A stretch of 64,000 bases of DNA from Phyto melanocephala (GCA_941918925.1 OW799237.1:108966515-109030514); one strand, 5' to 3'; counted from the first letter of the stretch, positions 33,864 to 46,344 are shown. Translations and numbers: made by a program. Notes: generated from the letters alone by a model not told the origin.

Positions 33864-36800
33864 TTAGATTACATATTGATTATCGGTTATTTGCCCATCT
33901 GATTGCAGTACGAATTCAATAATATCGTCATCGTTGTAGTATTTCATACCATCGTTACTCTTTTTTAAACGTTTCGCAGGCGAACTTTCCGCATTGCAAT
34001 CTAAGATTTCAAAGGAATCTTTCTCGATCTGTACAAGCTCAACTTCAAGATCTTTTTTTGACTTCCTTTTATATTTGCCTGTTGCTTTTTTAAATTTTGA
34101 TCCATCGTGTTTAGTTTGAATATGCGTTTTCAGCATATTATAGGTGTAGAAAGATGCGTCACAACCATTAACAATTGAATTGCGGCAAATGTGTCTTTAA
34201 TTGGAACAGGATTAAAAATTAAAAAAAAAAGAAATTAATCTTTATTATTTAAAAAACTTACTCTTTCTTATTTTCATGCCTTTTCAAATGTAGTTTTAAT
34301 AGCTGTTTTCGACCAAATGCTCTATCGCAGATTGTACATTTGAATTTTAGCTGGTTATTGTGATTGTCCATATGAATCTCTAAAGATTCATGATAATTGG
34401 TTATAAAATTACATAGTTCACATTGATAGGAAAATTCTGGATGAACCTAAACAAAGAGTGGTGTTAATTTCCAAAAACAATTATGTTAAAAGTTATTTAG
34501 TTTACTTTGGTCTCATGGGCATCCTTTTCGCTTTTATGAAAATAACCCTTTTCGCAATATTTGCAAAAATAACGCTTTATATTAAGATGAACCAATCGGT
34601 TATGTGATTCTAGATTGCGTTGATTTTTAAAATTCTTCTGACAAATGTCGCATTTAACGGGCGTATGAAATTTATCAATGTGTTCTTGTAAAAGTTTTTG
34701 GGTTTTATGTGCACGTTTGCAATGAGGACAGACGACATTTGCTTAAGTTAAAAGAAAATTAAATATTTGTATCTTTTAAAACAAAGGTTTGATAAACTTA
34801 CAATTATTATGACTTCTTGCAACGTGAACAGCTAAAGACATTTTCGAACTGCACAACTGCTGGCAAAATTGGCATTTAAAATCGCTGGGCTTTACACTTT
34901 CCTTGGTTTTATGCGGACGTTTCTTGTGATAATATAATGTGGTCCAAATTGGATAGAATTCTTCACAATCCTTAAATAAATAATAGTTAAAGTTTTCAGA
35001 TAATCACCAACCTTTCAATTATTAACTTACTCCGATGTTGCAAACAAAATATCTGTTTATTGGAAAAGCTTCTTCCCATTTTTCGAAATCCTTGTGATTA
35101 ATGGAATGGTTACGCATGTGACGTAGGGTTTTGAATTCCCGACGACATACACCACAATGAAATATGTCATCATTGTGATTATCACTTAAGCGATGTTTTT
35201 TTAGGTCCTTAATTGTATGGAAATCTACTGAACAATTTTCACAGGTATAGCCTAAACTTATTGTTTTCTCTTCTATTGAAGCTGTAAGACAATCTTTATT
35301 CTTGTCAGATTCAAGGTGCTCCTTAAAAATTTAATTTAAAAAAGTTTAACATACACATTAGGATTATTAAAAAAAATTAATCTTGTTTACCTTAATAAAT
35401 TCAGAACTATTTGATATTAATCCACAAGCCGTACAAATAAATGTTTCTATTTGAACGTCATTAGCATGAGATTTTATATGATTACGATATGAATTGTTAT
35501 TAACAAACTCTTTTTTACAATAATTGCATTTTATGGTCTTGGATTTATTATTATGATAAATATTCTAAAAAAAAAGCATTAAAGAAAATATCATTCTTAA
35601 TTTGTTATTTGAATATGTAAATTTTTAAAATTTATTTGAATTTTTAATAAAAACAAAAGAAATCACTTACCATGTGAGAACTTAAACCAATTTTGTTGGT
35701 ATACTTTTTGGGACAAAAATCGCAAGCAAATTGATATTTTGAGTCTTCATGTAGGTCCATGTGACTATCAAATACATCCTTGTCCTTAAAAAAACGATCG
35801 CATCTATATATATTGTGGGAAACAATTTAACAAAAACATTAGCAAATAACTTAAGAAGTTTGTAACAAATTAAATCTTACTGTATACATGCCATAGCAGC
35901 ATCAGGATTATGCTTATACTGGGTGTGTTCAAATAAATCATTGGAAGTTTTAAATAAATCTCCACATAAAAAGCACACCTTGGGACGATGATTTGTTAAA
36001 TGAAATTGCATATGAAATACAAATCTAAAAATAAAAGAATTTTGTTACAACACAAAAATGTATACAAATAATAATATAAAAGAAATCATAAATTTATTAA
36101 TACATACCTTTTCAAAGATTGAAAATCCATATCACAATACTGGCAGTAATTCGGTGATCCCGCTTTCCGTTTTATAGTTCGACAGCATGAGTGTTTATTA
36201 AAATCAATAAAAAAAGAAAATGATTTCTGACAATCTGGACATTTGCCATAAATTGGGGTGCTAAAAACATAATAATAATAATAAAACAAATTTCAGATTG
36301 TTTCTATTGAATGCATATAAATTATCACATTTATATATTTACCTCTCTAACTTGTCATAATGGTGCAGTATAAAATGTCTGGCTAAAATCGGTAAACTAT
36401 AAACAAAACACTCACAATCTTTAAATACACAGGTGAATTGTTGTTTCTCCTCGAATTCTGTGATACAAACGTGACTTAATAATTCTTGAAATGTAAGATA
36501 TTTGCCAAGACACAACTAAAATGTATTTTTAAAAATGTTAATGAAAATAAATTAATATATCGTCTAAGTTTCTTGATCTTTTTTAATTGATAATATTTTA
36601 ATAGCGAATAGTTTTTGTAACTAATTGAAAATTTTTTTGTACTTACCTTACATTCCACTTCCCAATCTAAGTCCAAGTCTTGAAATTTTGTCGATAAAAC
36701 CCTATCCAAATACTCATTTATATCAATGCTATCATATTCCTCAGAGCAATACAACTCTAAAATGTTTATAAAGGAAAATATATATATATATTATTTATTT

Positions 36801-37916
36801 AAATCCATAGTTCAATATTGAATTTTTTTTATTAAAATAAAAAAACAAATAAATACCTTCAATTAAATACTCTTCTTCTAATGAAAATGTATCATCTACG
36901 GTTTCTGAATCATTTTCAATTGTTTGTCTTTGATCTACCTCCTCTTCACTTATTGGTACATTCGATTTTAAGTCGGGTTCTTGTAGATTTATATTATCTA
37001 ACTTATTGTCTTCTGTGTCTTGCGTATTTTCCACATCATCAATATTTAAGGATTCTTCCTCGTAATTTTCGACTTCTTCGACAAGTATTTCTTCCAGAGC
37101 TAAATTCTGATTACCATCATTTTGCGAAAAGTTACAACCGAAATCTTGTTCAACTACCTCTTTTTCGACAAATTCATCATCCTCAACAATAGTATTTACG
37201 TCATTGTAGGTACAATTATTTTCATCAGTATCGCCTTCGACAAGAGTCAGTTGTTCACTTGCTTTTAATATTTCAAATTCCTCAAAAGAAACTTCAGTAG
37301 CTATTATATTTGCATTAACTAGACTTTCCAAATTTAAATTATTATCTTCATTTTCAACAAATTGAATAACTTCATTATTCAAAGATTCACAGTCGTCTGT
37401 TGGTTTATTTGTACTATTAGTTGTTATATAATTAAGTTCTTCGACAATTTCAATTTCCTCATTAGAAATAAAGTTTTCTTGTGGAGATTCATCATACGAA
37501 TTATTTACACACGTAACGTCTTCAATATATTGAGGAGATAATGAGGAATCACCTTTTCTTATAATATATTCTTCATTATTAAGACTTTCGTTTTCACTAT
37601 CTTGAAGGTTTACATCGTCCTCCTCCTTTTTGAACATATTTTTTCCATTATCATTCTCTGTAAAAACAATAGTGGTATCCGGACCTTCAATTTTATTAGC
37701 TATTTCTTTGGCATGCTCCTCCAGATCGTACAATTCTATTAGACGATTAACACAATCATCACATAGAAGTTCATTTGCTGCATTCGACACTTGAATACGA
37801 AAAATTTTTTCTACTAATGCGGGTAGTTGCAATTCCAGGCCCACTTCATCATAAATTTCATGAAACTCATTAACATCTTCATCCGAGGTTTTTTTGCAAT
37901 ATAAACAGATACTCAT
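33864..37916 (-). CDS. ZAD-type C2H2 zinc-finger protein, 12 exons
   Basis: Exons on the minus strand: 37916-36857, 36756-36647, 36515-36343, 36260-36108, 36024-35881, 35803-35671, 35564-35391, 35321-35031, 34970-34802, 34741-34506, 34446-34262, 34194-33864. They have GT/AG ends and sum to 3159 nt, i.e. 1052 residues plus stop with no frame conflict, which supports the model. Residues 1-75 form a ZAD with CLYC and CDDC pairs, the arthropod zinc-finger-associated domain for dimerisation. A long acidic Glu/Asp/Asn-rich linker (about 80-350) follows. The C-terminal two thirds contain about 17-19 C2H2 fingers, several atypical, then a basic segment (KKATGKYKRKSKK). ZAD proteins are usually nuclear DNA-binding factors; the target and orthologue are not recognised. 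Confidence 0.85.
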
Positions 37917-38938
37917 GGTTGTGGAAACACCTCCCGCTTTAACAAATTCGTAATGCTTTTATATATGTTACCACTTAATAACAAATATGCGAATTAGTTC
38001 GTATTTATAGTAAGAAATATGTTTGTTTTTATATATAATAAAACTTTTTTATTTTTTATCTATATGTATGTACATATTTTGCAAACAAAATATTTCTCAT
38101 TTACTTCTACTAAGATAGTGATGCCATATGTAAGGAGTTACTATGAAGGGCTGCCAATATCTTGAACATGACAAGAATTAACCCTTAAATGTATGAATGT
38201 TTTAAAATACACCACTATTAAGAAAACTTTATACGGCCACAATTTAGGTCAGATTTTTAGCCATCAGGATTCATTTTATATACTAGAAAAAAGGAGTTAT
38301 ATTAAGAGGTGATAACAGTTTATCTCAAACGCATCAATTAAAATAAAACACCCCTCAAAGCTTGGAATTTTTAGTTTATTAAGTCTTTTGAAACCATACA
38401 ATATTTTTGACTTAACGATGTATTTCTGTTCTATATATTATAATTTTGAAAATATAATGGAATATTTTTAACATGACTTACCACAATCTTAAAAGTGTTA
38501 CAGATTATCGTTATAGAAAAACTAAGTCATTCCGTACATATAATAAAACAAACCAAATATATAAGGACCCTATTCAAAATATATGGGAATCCAATAAAGC
38601 GTTTGTTACAGAAATCACAAAAACAACTTTCGGAAACAGACACATGAAGTAATATTTGCCCAATAAACTAAAAAAAAAATGTGTACAAATTAAATTAAGA
38701 TTGACCCGGTTTAAAATCCAGAAGATTTATTTCAATTTAGGTTAAATTTATTCTCTTTAAGCCACAAACTATTTTATCATACGCCACCTTCTATTAGTAA
38801 TTTATACGATGGGAATTTCTAAAGTGCGCTGGAAAAACATGGATATTTTTAATCAGCGAAAGATGAATTTCTGTTTAGTTGGAGAAAAAATATGTTGTTA
38901 TAAATTTATTATGTATTTATAAAACATGTAGATATATA
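37917..38938. other. Upstream of the ZAD gene, no other feature seen
   Basis: Presumed promoter region of the ZAD gene close to 37917-38100, then non-coding AT-rich DNA. Confidence 0.5.
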
Positions 38939-39850
38939 CACCTGCAGTCAAAATAACAGCACCAACTTAAAAGTTTTAGTATATCAATTTGCATTCTAAA
39001 AAATTTTGTTTTGATTTAAGCCAAAACGCAACAAAAAATACTGTTATGTATGTTGTTTATTATTATCATAAAAAATATATATTAATTTAAAAATGTCAAT
39101 TAATTTATTAAAACCTTAAAATAAATACATATTCCACCAAAATAACAGCACTTTGTCTAATTTTTTTTAAATAATCAGTTGTTCTTAAAAAAAACTAAGC
39201 ATAAGCATTTCACTTTTGTGTTTCCAAAAAAATTAAAAAATTAAATTTGTAGTTCTTTGTTGCATGCCTTTAACTTGCAATTGCAGCAGCTCTACGCTAT
39301 AGCGTCGAACTTTTTAGGCTTTGGCAGCTGCTGTACTCATTGTTTTTTTCAACAATAGAAATGACAATAATTCGTTTTTGACCACGTGATTACGCTCTGA
39401 TATTAAACATCTCAATGCATTATGACCATTTGATTAAAACAATTCCTAATATCGGAAGACAACATACACTTAAGTAACAGTTTTTTAATTAGGTTGGGTT
39501 TTTTATCATGCAGTGTGCTTTCCAATATATTTTAACCGAATACTTTAACAAAGATAAATTTATTACCTATCGTTCTTAATTTCGTTATTTGCATAAGTTA
39601 AAGAAATAAATTGAATATATGTAAGTTAACTGATGCTATAATATTGACCACAGAAATTTTAATATGGTGACAACTAATCGTTCATAAATAATAGACAACT
39701 ATGCAATTTTACAAGAACTAAACACATCTGAGAGAACAGAAAATATGTTATTGTTTTTGACATTTATTAATAATAGTTTGTTTTTAATCTTAATTTGTTC
39801 TTCTTATAAGCATATAATTTTGTCTGGTGCTATTTTTTTGCTCAGTGCTG
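38939..39850. mobile_element. Tc1-like transposon relic
   Basis: The left end CACCTGCAGTCAAAATAACA with GCACCAAC and the right end GTCTGGTGCTATTTTTTTGC with TCAGTGCTG are imperfect inverted repeats flanked by TA. A further AAAATAACAGCACTTTGTC lies at about 39139. The interior (912 bp) shows no intact transposase frame. Confidence 0.45.
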
Positions 39851-40482
39851 TATAAATAATTTTTTATAATTTTTTGCTACTATGAATGCACTAAATGTAT
39901 GTTTAAAATGTTTAAATGTATTATTTAATTACATTTCTAAAATTAAAATTGTATTTTCAGTTTTTTTAATAATAATGGTATATTTTTATAGATAAGTATA
40001 TTAATTACTGGGTAACTGTGAAGTGTATATTTAAAGATACAACCAGCTGTTCATAAATAATTTTAAAAAAATTTAAATAAAAATGCATTTACATATTTAA
40101 TTCATATATTTGACCAATATTGGAATTTTGGGCATTTAAGGGTTAAAGCGTTATATCATATCAAAAGATTTTCTGTTAGTATGTGAATTTAATTACTTAG
40201 GTTTTTTTAAAGATTTATCCACACTTTTTAGCACAGAATTAGTTTGTGCTTTTTAGTATCTGGATCAAGTAACATAAAAGAATTAATGATATTATAAGGT
40301 GTTTTGAATCTGACTGGTTTCGGTTGCTACAATTTTAACTCTATTTTGGTTGTAAAAGGAACGGAAATACAGGTATAAATTTTAAAAAATTTCCCTTTAC
40401 ATTTGCTTGTAATATAACGGAGTTATTTAATTGTGCCATATTGTGTTATTTTCTATACTTATATTTTCTATATAATTAAAAC
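39851..40482. other. Non-coding stretch up to the LTR retrotransposon
   Basis: No feature seen. Before the retrotransposon arrived, this DNA was the immediate continuation of the 3' flank of the Or46a-like gene at 47044. Confidence 0.5.
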
Positions 40483-41081
40483 TGTAACGTGAATGATCCT
40501 TATATAAATATTAAATGAAGTTTTTATGTTTATTATATTTACAATATTATTGCTTTTATGTTTTATAAATTTTTATTGTTTATATTTTGTTTAATTGTGT
40601 CATGATTATTTTTGCTTTTACTGTATTTTATTTTAACAAGTATCATTGAGTGTAATTCTTAAATTTATATCATTTACTTTAAAAACAATTCCACTCATTT
40701 GCTCTTTAATACATATGTTAAAAATCATTTTGTAACTGCTTGTTTCTCAATTATAACATTCACTCAATTCTGTACTTTATGTTGTCATTTCATAAAATTT
40801 AAATATAAGAATAGATCAAACTAAAATTACATTCATTCCATACTGAGATCTTGATCAATAAACACGCCTAAAAAATTGATACCTTATTTTTTATTAATAT
40901 ATATATAAAATAATTTATTATATGAGGGCGAATATAACAGCAGTTAGTTCAAGCCCCATATTAATAAATTAATTTACATATTAAAATAATTGAGGTCAAC
41001 TTGGACTATTCTGTCTGGTTTGGATCCCTTTATTTTAATGTACGTCGTCATCCATACTTAAACCGAGTCTCATCTCCTACA
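40483..41081 (+). repeat. 5' LTR of the Gypsy element
   Basis: 599 bp, TG...CA ends, same length and apparently the same sequence as 46391-46989. It should hold the promoter and poly(A) signals of the element; AATAAA occurs near 40857. Confidence 0.95.
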
Positions 41082-41082
41082 T

Positions 41083-41100
41083 TGGCGCCCAACATAAAAA
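41083..41100 (+). promoter_or_regulatory. tRNA primer-binding site
   Basis: TGGCGCCCAAC one base after the 5' LTR, the start expected for priming by a tRNA 3' end, Lys-type by resemblance to known PBS sequences. The match beyond the first 11 bases is weak. Confidence 0.7.
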
Positions 41101-41611
41101 CCTACAAGGAAAAATCTTCAAAATTGATACGTCTTTCGAAGCTTAAATAAATTTTGCCCAGAAGCATCCAATCATCTTATTCCAGAAATTCAGCTTTGCT
41201 ATTGTTGTCTAAGAAGAAAACCAGATCAAAGTTTTAAATAAAATTCTGTTTAAATTGTTGTTGTTTTCGTTGGTTTAAAATATTTGTTCACAGCGTTTGT
41301 TGTTGCATCCCAACGGTATATTTATTTTACATTTATTGAATTTGAGTAATAATTGTTGTTGGCATAGTCATCACTTCGTTTGTTTAAAATATTATTTTTC
41401 AATATAAGGAGAGTTTCACAAATCATCGTAACGTTATTATTAACAGCAGAATAATTTTAGGAGAAAACAATTCTACATAGATTTTGTGTATACATACATA
41501 TTTTAAATAAAATACAGTGTGGTACGAAAATTAAATACAGTACTCAAATCGATAAAAACGTTAGTTTTTTTTAACTATTTGAAAATTACGAAAATATAAT
41601 TTAATTTTTGT
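41101..41611. other. 5' untranslated leader of the Gypsy element
   Basis: Untranslated leader between the primer-binding site and gag. Packaging signals would be expected here but cannot be recognised by eye. Confidence 0.5.
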
Positions 41612-44600
41612 TTGTCCCAATATAATAAATATATTTTCAAAATGCGTAGAAGCCCACGCAATACGTCAAATAACCCGCAAAATTCATCTGGGACAGAAAA
41701 TGCTTCCCAAAATCCAACTCCAATCGGTTCACGATCAACAACCGGGTTACCAAACGTTAATGGCAATATACAAAATCAACCAACTGCTATGCCCCAAAAT
41801 CACAGCGATTTTTCTCAAAGCTGTTCACAAAATTCTGGTAGTAGTTCTGCCAATATTGTATTAACTCAAGGACAATTTATGGAGTTACTAGGTGGTCTAA
41901 ACATTAGGCATGAATCTAAAACAACTTTTGTAAATTGTAGCGCTCGTTTTAACGGTGGCAGAAGTGCCACAAAAGTTGAGGACTTCATAGCTACCATTTT
42001 AGTTTACAAAAACGCAGAAAATGTGTCCGATGCAATGGCTTTAACAAGCTTACCGTTATTGCTAGAAGGATATGCCTCTACTTGGTGGCAAGGCGTTAAA
42101 AACGAAGCCATTACTTTTGAAATGGCAATTGATTTGCTACGTAAAGCGTTTTCTCCGCCTAAGCCAGATTGGCGGATATTTTTAGAAATTAATCAAGAAA
42201 AACAGAAAGTTTTTGAGTCTACCGATAGCTTTATATGTAAAAAGCGAAGACTGTTTGCGCAATTATCTGAACGTTTATCAGAAAACACAATGATAAATAT
42301 AATTTTTTCTCATCTGCTACTTTCAATAAGAGAAAAGATTCCCAGAGAAGGTATTAATTCTTTCCAAGAATTGCTACAAAAGGCTAGAGATATTGAAATG
42401 CTTTTAGAAGAAAACAAAGAATCAAAGCCACATTTAAACAATGTCACTGAAAAACTAAATGTACGCTGTTCATTTTGTAGGAAAAAGAACCACACATCAG
42501 AATCATGCTTTAAACGTATTGAAGCTGACAGAAAGGGAAACCCTAAAACTAAAGAAACAATTTTAAACTGTTACGGTTGTGGTTTACCCGGTTATTACCG
42601 CTCGAGTTGTCCACATTGCAACAAAAGAGATCCAATTACCAGTCCAGAAAAGTTAGATTTCAATTTAGTCCACACTACCGTAGTAGGAAGAGATGTTCCG
42701 ACGGTTGGTATATCTATTAACGGACTAAATGGTGAAGCATATTTTGATACAGCTGCTCGTACAAGTGTTGCTGGTTATTCGCTATTTCAAAAATTAAAAG
42801 AGAAAAATGTAGATTTTCAACAAGTTTCAGCAGAAATTATTTTAGCTGATGGTGTTCCACGTGAAGAAATCGTTTTTTCAACAATCGTAAATATTTTAAT
42901 TGGAAAACGTCTTAAACGAATTCGATTCATCTGTCTGCCTAAAGCACGTCAAAATCGAACTTTAATTGGCATAGACTTTCTTGAACAAACGGGAATTGTG
43001 CTTGATTTAGCTCAGAGAACTTGGCATTTTAAAGACGATCCTAACGTACAATTTGAGTTTAAGATGAATAAACCTAATTTAATTAAATCTATACCATTAA
43101 CTCAAGCAAACATTTCCGAACATACTACTGTTGATAACTTTTTAACTTGGTTCGAAAAATCAAACACAGCTCATAACGACGGTAAATGTACCCCTAAAAG
43201 TATTGACAGTACATCAACGTATAACTATTCTCCTGGTGGCATTAATAAAATCTTTGAAGGAAGTATTCCTGATGATTTAGAAACCGACGTATACGATTGG
43301 GATCTTTTTCCACCACTAAAACGAACAAAAACTTATGATAAATCATTTAAAAAATTTAATAAAATTTTTGAAATTAATTCATTTGATTTAAAACTTAAAA
43401 GCTCTGAAGGCGAAAACCTATCAATTGATCAAAAACTTGTTGTGGAAAATTTGTTGGCAGAATTTCAATCCGTTTTTGAAAATACGAATGAAACAATTCC
43501 ACATGTGGAGCATTCTATTAATACTGGCACACATGCGCCTATTTCATGTCCTCCATACCGTATTTCACCAGTAATGAAAGAAAAACTGAAAGTGGAGATT
43601 GATAACATGTTAGATCAAGGAATAATTATGGAAATAGAATCACCTTGGGCGTTCCCAGTTGTGCTAATTCCAAAGAAAACTGGCGATATAAGGGTATGTG
43701 TTGATTATCGTCGGCTAAATGCGATAACCGTAACTGATAAATATCCTTTACCAAGAATGGACGATTTGCTACATGCTGCAAAAGTATCGTCATTCATGTC
43801 TACCATAGACTTAAAATCAGGATATTGGCAAATTAAAATGTCCGATGCAGATAAACTGAAAACTGCTTTTACAACCCCTTTTGGCATTTACGTATTTAAC
43901 AGAATGCCTTTTGGTCTGAAAAATGCACCAGCAACGTTTCAAAGGCTCGTTGACAAATTTCGTAATGGACTGCCACAAATAGTTATATTAGCTTATTTGG
44001 ATGATATAATTATTTGCTCAAAAGATTTTGAATCCCACATAAATGATTTAAGAAAAACATTAGAAAGAATTAAAATATTTAAGCTCCAATTAAACCGTGA
44101 AAAATGCAACTTTTGTAGACCTGAGGTCAAATATCTGGGGCACGTTTTAACTGTAAATGGTTTAAAACCCGATGAAGAGAAAATTGCAGCTATTCTACAG
44201 AGACCCCATCCAAAAAATTTAAAACAATTAATTTCATTTTTACAAACATGTTCGTGGTATCGAAGATTCATACCAAATTTTGCGGAAATTTCAAAACCTT
44301 TGTCAAATTTAACTAAGAAAAATATAAAATGGAAATGGAATGATTTAGAACAAAATTCGTTTGAAAAATTAAAAAGCTGTTTGGTATCTTCACCTATTTT
44401 ACAACAAATAGATGAAAACAAACCTTTTTTTCTGAAAACTGATGCAAGTAATTATGCACTCGGAGCTGTTCTACTCCAGGGGGAGAAAGAAAATGAACAC
44501 CCTATAGAATATGCTAGTCGTCTACTTCTTCCAGCTGAAAGGAATTACTCAACAACGGAGCGTGAAGCATTAGCTGTTGTTTGGGCTGTTAAAAAGTTTC

Positions 44601-45319
44601 GTGGATATATTGAAGGTTCAGAAATATCAGTTTTAACCGACCACCAACCGTTAAAATGGCTATTCAGTTTGAAATCGCCTACTGGCCGTTTAGCAAGATG
44701 GGCTCTGCAGTTGCAACCTTATAATATTAAATTTGGATACACACCTGGGAGACAAAATGTTGTGGCAGATACATTATCTAGACCACCTTGCCCTATAGAA
44801 AATCACTCGGATATAGCATGTGAATGTTGTTCAATATCTATTGATTTCCCACGAAAAGGTTCAGCAGACATACGAAAGACGCAACTAGAAGACTTAGAAA
44901 TTAAAAGAATAATAACATCATTTGAAACTGATGATGAAAGTCTCTATAGATATACTAGTCGAGGATACATAATGATAGACGGAGTATTGTATCGTTTTTG
45001 TTCGGATCAAGATTCCGAAAATGGGCAACTAGTATTACCAAAGTCAATGAGAAGCACTATCCTTCAAAAATTTCACAATGATCCTACTGCAGGACATTAT
45101 GGTGTTGAAAGGACAATCAGGCGTATTGTTCCGCACTATTATTGGCAGGGAATGAGAGCAGAAATAGCAGCATATGTAAAAAACTGCACTGAATGCCAAA
45201 AATATAAAGCGACAAACTTGAAACCGGCAGGCTTATATCGTACAGTTGCAAGCAACCAGAGGTTTGAAGTTATTGCCATAGATTTTGTTGGCCCGTTACC
45301 TCGCACCAATGGATCTTAG
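41612..45319 (+). CDS. Gag-Pol polyprotein of the Gypsy element, interrupted in integrase
   Basis: 1235 residues (a start at the second Met, 41642, is equally possible). Order: an Asn/Gln/Ser-rich N-terminus, a capsid-like region to about 270, a zinc knuckle at about 284 (C-x2-C-x4-H-x4-C), and a second at about 318 in which Tyr replaces the His. The aspartic protease at about 376 has FDTA, where DTG or DSG is usual. Reverse transcriptase has YLDD at about 794. RNase H shows TDAS at about 942 and TDHQPLKW at about 1010. The integrase HHCC finger spans about 1153-1193, and the first catalytic Asp lies in the IDFVGP block near the end. The frame stops at TAG (45317) right after NGS; homology continues in another frame, so this is a frame break and not the natural end. 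Gag and Pol share one frame without the usual shift. Confidence 0.9.
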   Translation: MSQYNKYIFKMRRSPRNTSNNPQNSSGTENASQNPTPIGSRSTTGLPNVNGNIQNQPTAMPQNHSDFSQSCSQNSGSSSANIVLTQGQFMELLGGLNIRHESKTTFVNCSARFNGGRSATKVEDFIATILVYKNAENVSDAMALTSLPLLLEGYASTWWQGVKNEAITFEMAIDLLRKAFSPPKPDWRIFLEINQEKQKVFESTDSFICKKRRLFAQLSERLSENTMINIIFSHLLLSIREKIPREGINSFQELLQKARDIEMLLEENKESKPHLNNVTEKLNVRCSFCRKKNHTSESCFKRIEADRKGNPKTKETILNCYGCGLPGYYRSSCPHCNKRDPITSPEKLDFNLVHTTVVGRDVPTVGISINGLNGEAYFDTAARTSVAGYSLFQKLKEKNVDFQQVSAEIILADGVPREEIVFSTIVNILIGKRLKRIRFICLPKARQNRTLIGIDFLEQTGIVLDLAQRTWHFKDDPNVQFEFKMNKPNLIKSIPLTQANISEHTTVDNFLTWFEKSNTAHNDGKCTPKSIDSTSTYNYSPGGINKIFEGSIPDDLETDVYDWDLFPPLKRTKTYDKSFKKFNKIFEINSFDLKLKSSEGENLSIDQKLVVENLLAEFQSVFENTNETIPHVEHSINTGTHAPISCPPYRISPVMKEKLKVEIDNMLDQGIIMEIESPWAFPVVLIPKKTGDIRVCVDYRRLNAITVTDKYPLPRMDDLLHAAKVSSFMSTIDLKSGYWQIKMSDADKLKTAFTTPFGIYVFNRMPFGLKNAPATFQRLVDKFRNGLPQIVILAYLDDIIICSKDFESHINDLRKTLERIKIFKLQLNREKCNFCRPEVKYLGHVLTVNGLKPDEEKIAAILQRPHPKNLKQLISFLQTCSWYRRFIPNFAEISKPLSNLTKKNIKWKWNDLEQNSFEKLKSCLVSSPILQQIDENKPFFLKTDASNYALGAVLLQGEKENEHPIEYASRLLLPAERNYSTTEREALAVVWAVKKFRGYIEGSEISVLTDHQPLKWLFSLKSPTGRLARWALQLQPYNIKFGYTPGRQNVVADTLSRPPCPIENHSDIACECCSISIDFPRKGSADIRKTQLEDLEIKRIITSFETDDESLYRYTSRGYIMIDGVLYRFCSDQDSENGQLVLPKSMRSTILQKFHNDPTAGHYGVERTIRRIVPHYYWQGMRAEIAAYVKNCTECQKYKATNLKPAGLYRTVASNQRFEVIAIDFVGPLPRTNGS

Positions 45320-45345
45320 TTATAGAGGATATATGTAGCCGTTGG

Positions 45346-46344
45346 GTGGAGTTGTTTGCGTTGAAAGAAGCTACGGCAGAGAATTGTTCAACTATTATTT
45401 TAAATGAAATTATTTTGCGTTATGGTGTTCCAAGAAGAATACATACAGATAATGGCTGTCAATTTATTTCTGCGATTATGCAACAGCTAACTTTTTGTTT
45501 GGGCATTGATCAAACTTTTACTCCTGTTTACCACCCTGAGGCAAACCCAGTAGAAAGAAAAAATCGTGACCTAAAAACACAATTAGCAATTTGTGTTGGT
45601 AAAGAACACACAATGTGGCATTTAAAACTACCGATGATACGTTTCGCAATGAATACTTCAAAATGTGAGAGTACTGGTTTCTCAGCAGCATACTTAACTT
45701 TTGGTAGAGAATTAAGAAGTCCCTTGGAAGCACATTATGACTTGAGGTCTATTATTGTGTCCGAGAATTTTATTCCGCAGATCACACCACATTTGTTAAG
45801 ACTTGCTGATACGCTTAAAACAGCTAAAGAAGCTGTCGAAAAAATGCAAGACCATAACCAAGTTTATGCAAATGTAAAGCGAAGACCGCAAGTTGATTTT
45901 AAAATTGGTGACAAAGTTCTAGTGGCAACCCATGTGCTAAGTAATGCTTCAAAAGACATAACAGCAAAGTTTATACCTCGTCGAGATGGTCCATATAAAA
46001 TAATAAACAAAAGAGGAACTTGTTATACTATAGCTGCAGAAGAAAACCCGAACACACCACTAGCAACTTATCATGCATCTGATTTAACACCGTACGATAA
46101 ATCCACAGATAAACCAATTTATCCCATACGACGACGTGGTCGTCCTGCAACCGATAGAAACACTATAACCAACACTCAAATTCAAACGACAACAAATGTA
46201 AACGACCTTGATACAATAGCAACAAAACAAAGTTCTACTGAAGATAATAGGCTACGATTAACAACAACGACTGATAACATATTACAGAATTCAGATAGCA
46301 GACGTAAATCCCTACGACAACGACAACATAGCAAATACTACTGA
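45346..46344 (+). CDS. Integrase C-terminal part of the Gypsy element, shifted frame
   Basis: Homology starts at about 45310, in the -1 frame relative to gag-pol, and an ATG is available at 45346. It contains the second catalytic Asp (TDNG at about residue 33) and the Glu (NPVERKNRD at about 68) of the DDE triad, then a GPYKIINKRG-type GPY/F module near 226 and a Thr/Asn-rich tail. No chromodomain and no envelope follow. With the identical LTRs, the break is either a recent inactivating indel, an assembly error or, less likely, programmed slippage; no classical slippery heptamer is visible at the junction. Confidence 0.85.
   Translation: MELFALKEATAENCSTIILNEIILRYGVPRRIHTDNGCQFISAIMQQLTFCLGIDQTFTPVYHPEANPVERKNRDLKTQLAICVGKEHTMWHLKLPMIRFAMNTSKCESTGFSAAYLTFGRELRSPLEAHYDLRSIIVSENFIPQITPHLLRLADTLKTAKEAVEKMQDHNQVYANVKRRPQVDFKIGDKVLVATHVLSNASKDITAKFIPRRDGPYKIINKRGTCYTIAAEENPNTPLATYHASDLTPYDKSTDKPIYPIRRRGRPATDRNTITNTQIQTTTNVNDLDTIATKQSSTEDNRLRLTTTTDNILQNSDSRRKSLRQRQHSKYY

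Noticed and set aside
36881..37192. Plus-strand open frame opposite the ZAD gene
   Set aside because: Shadow of the acidic coding region on the minus strand; no independent support.
39160..39560. Possible reverse-strand transposase in the Tc1-like relic
   Set aside because: No catalytic or helix-turn-helix motif could be read in any frame.
43993..44421. Minus-strand frame inside reverse transcriptase
   Set aside because: Antisense shadow of pol.
45300..45330. Programmed -1 frameshift in the Gypsy element
   Set aside because: Position is in mid-integrase rather than at gag/pol and there is no slippery heptamer, so a simple lesion or assembly error is more likely.
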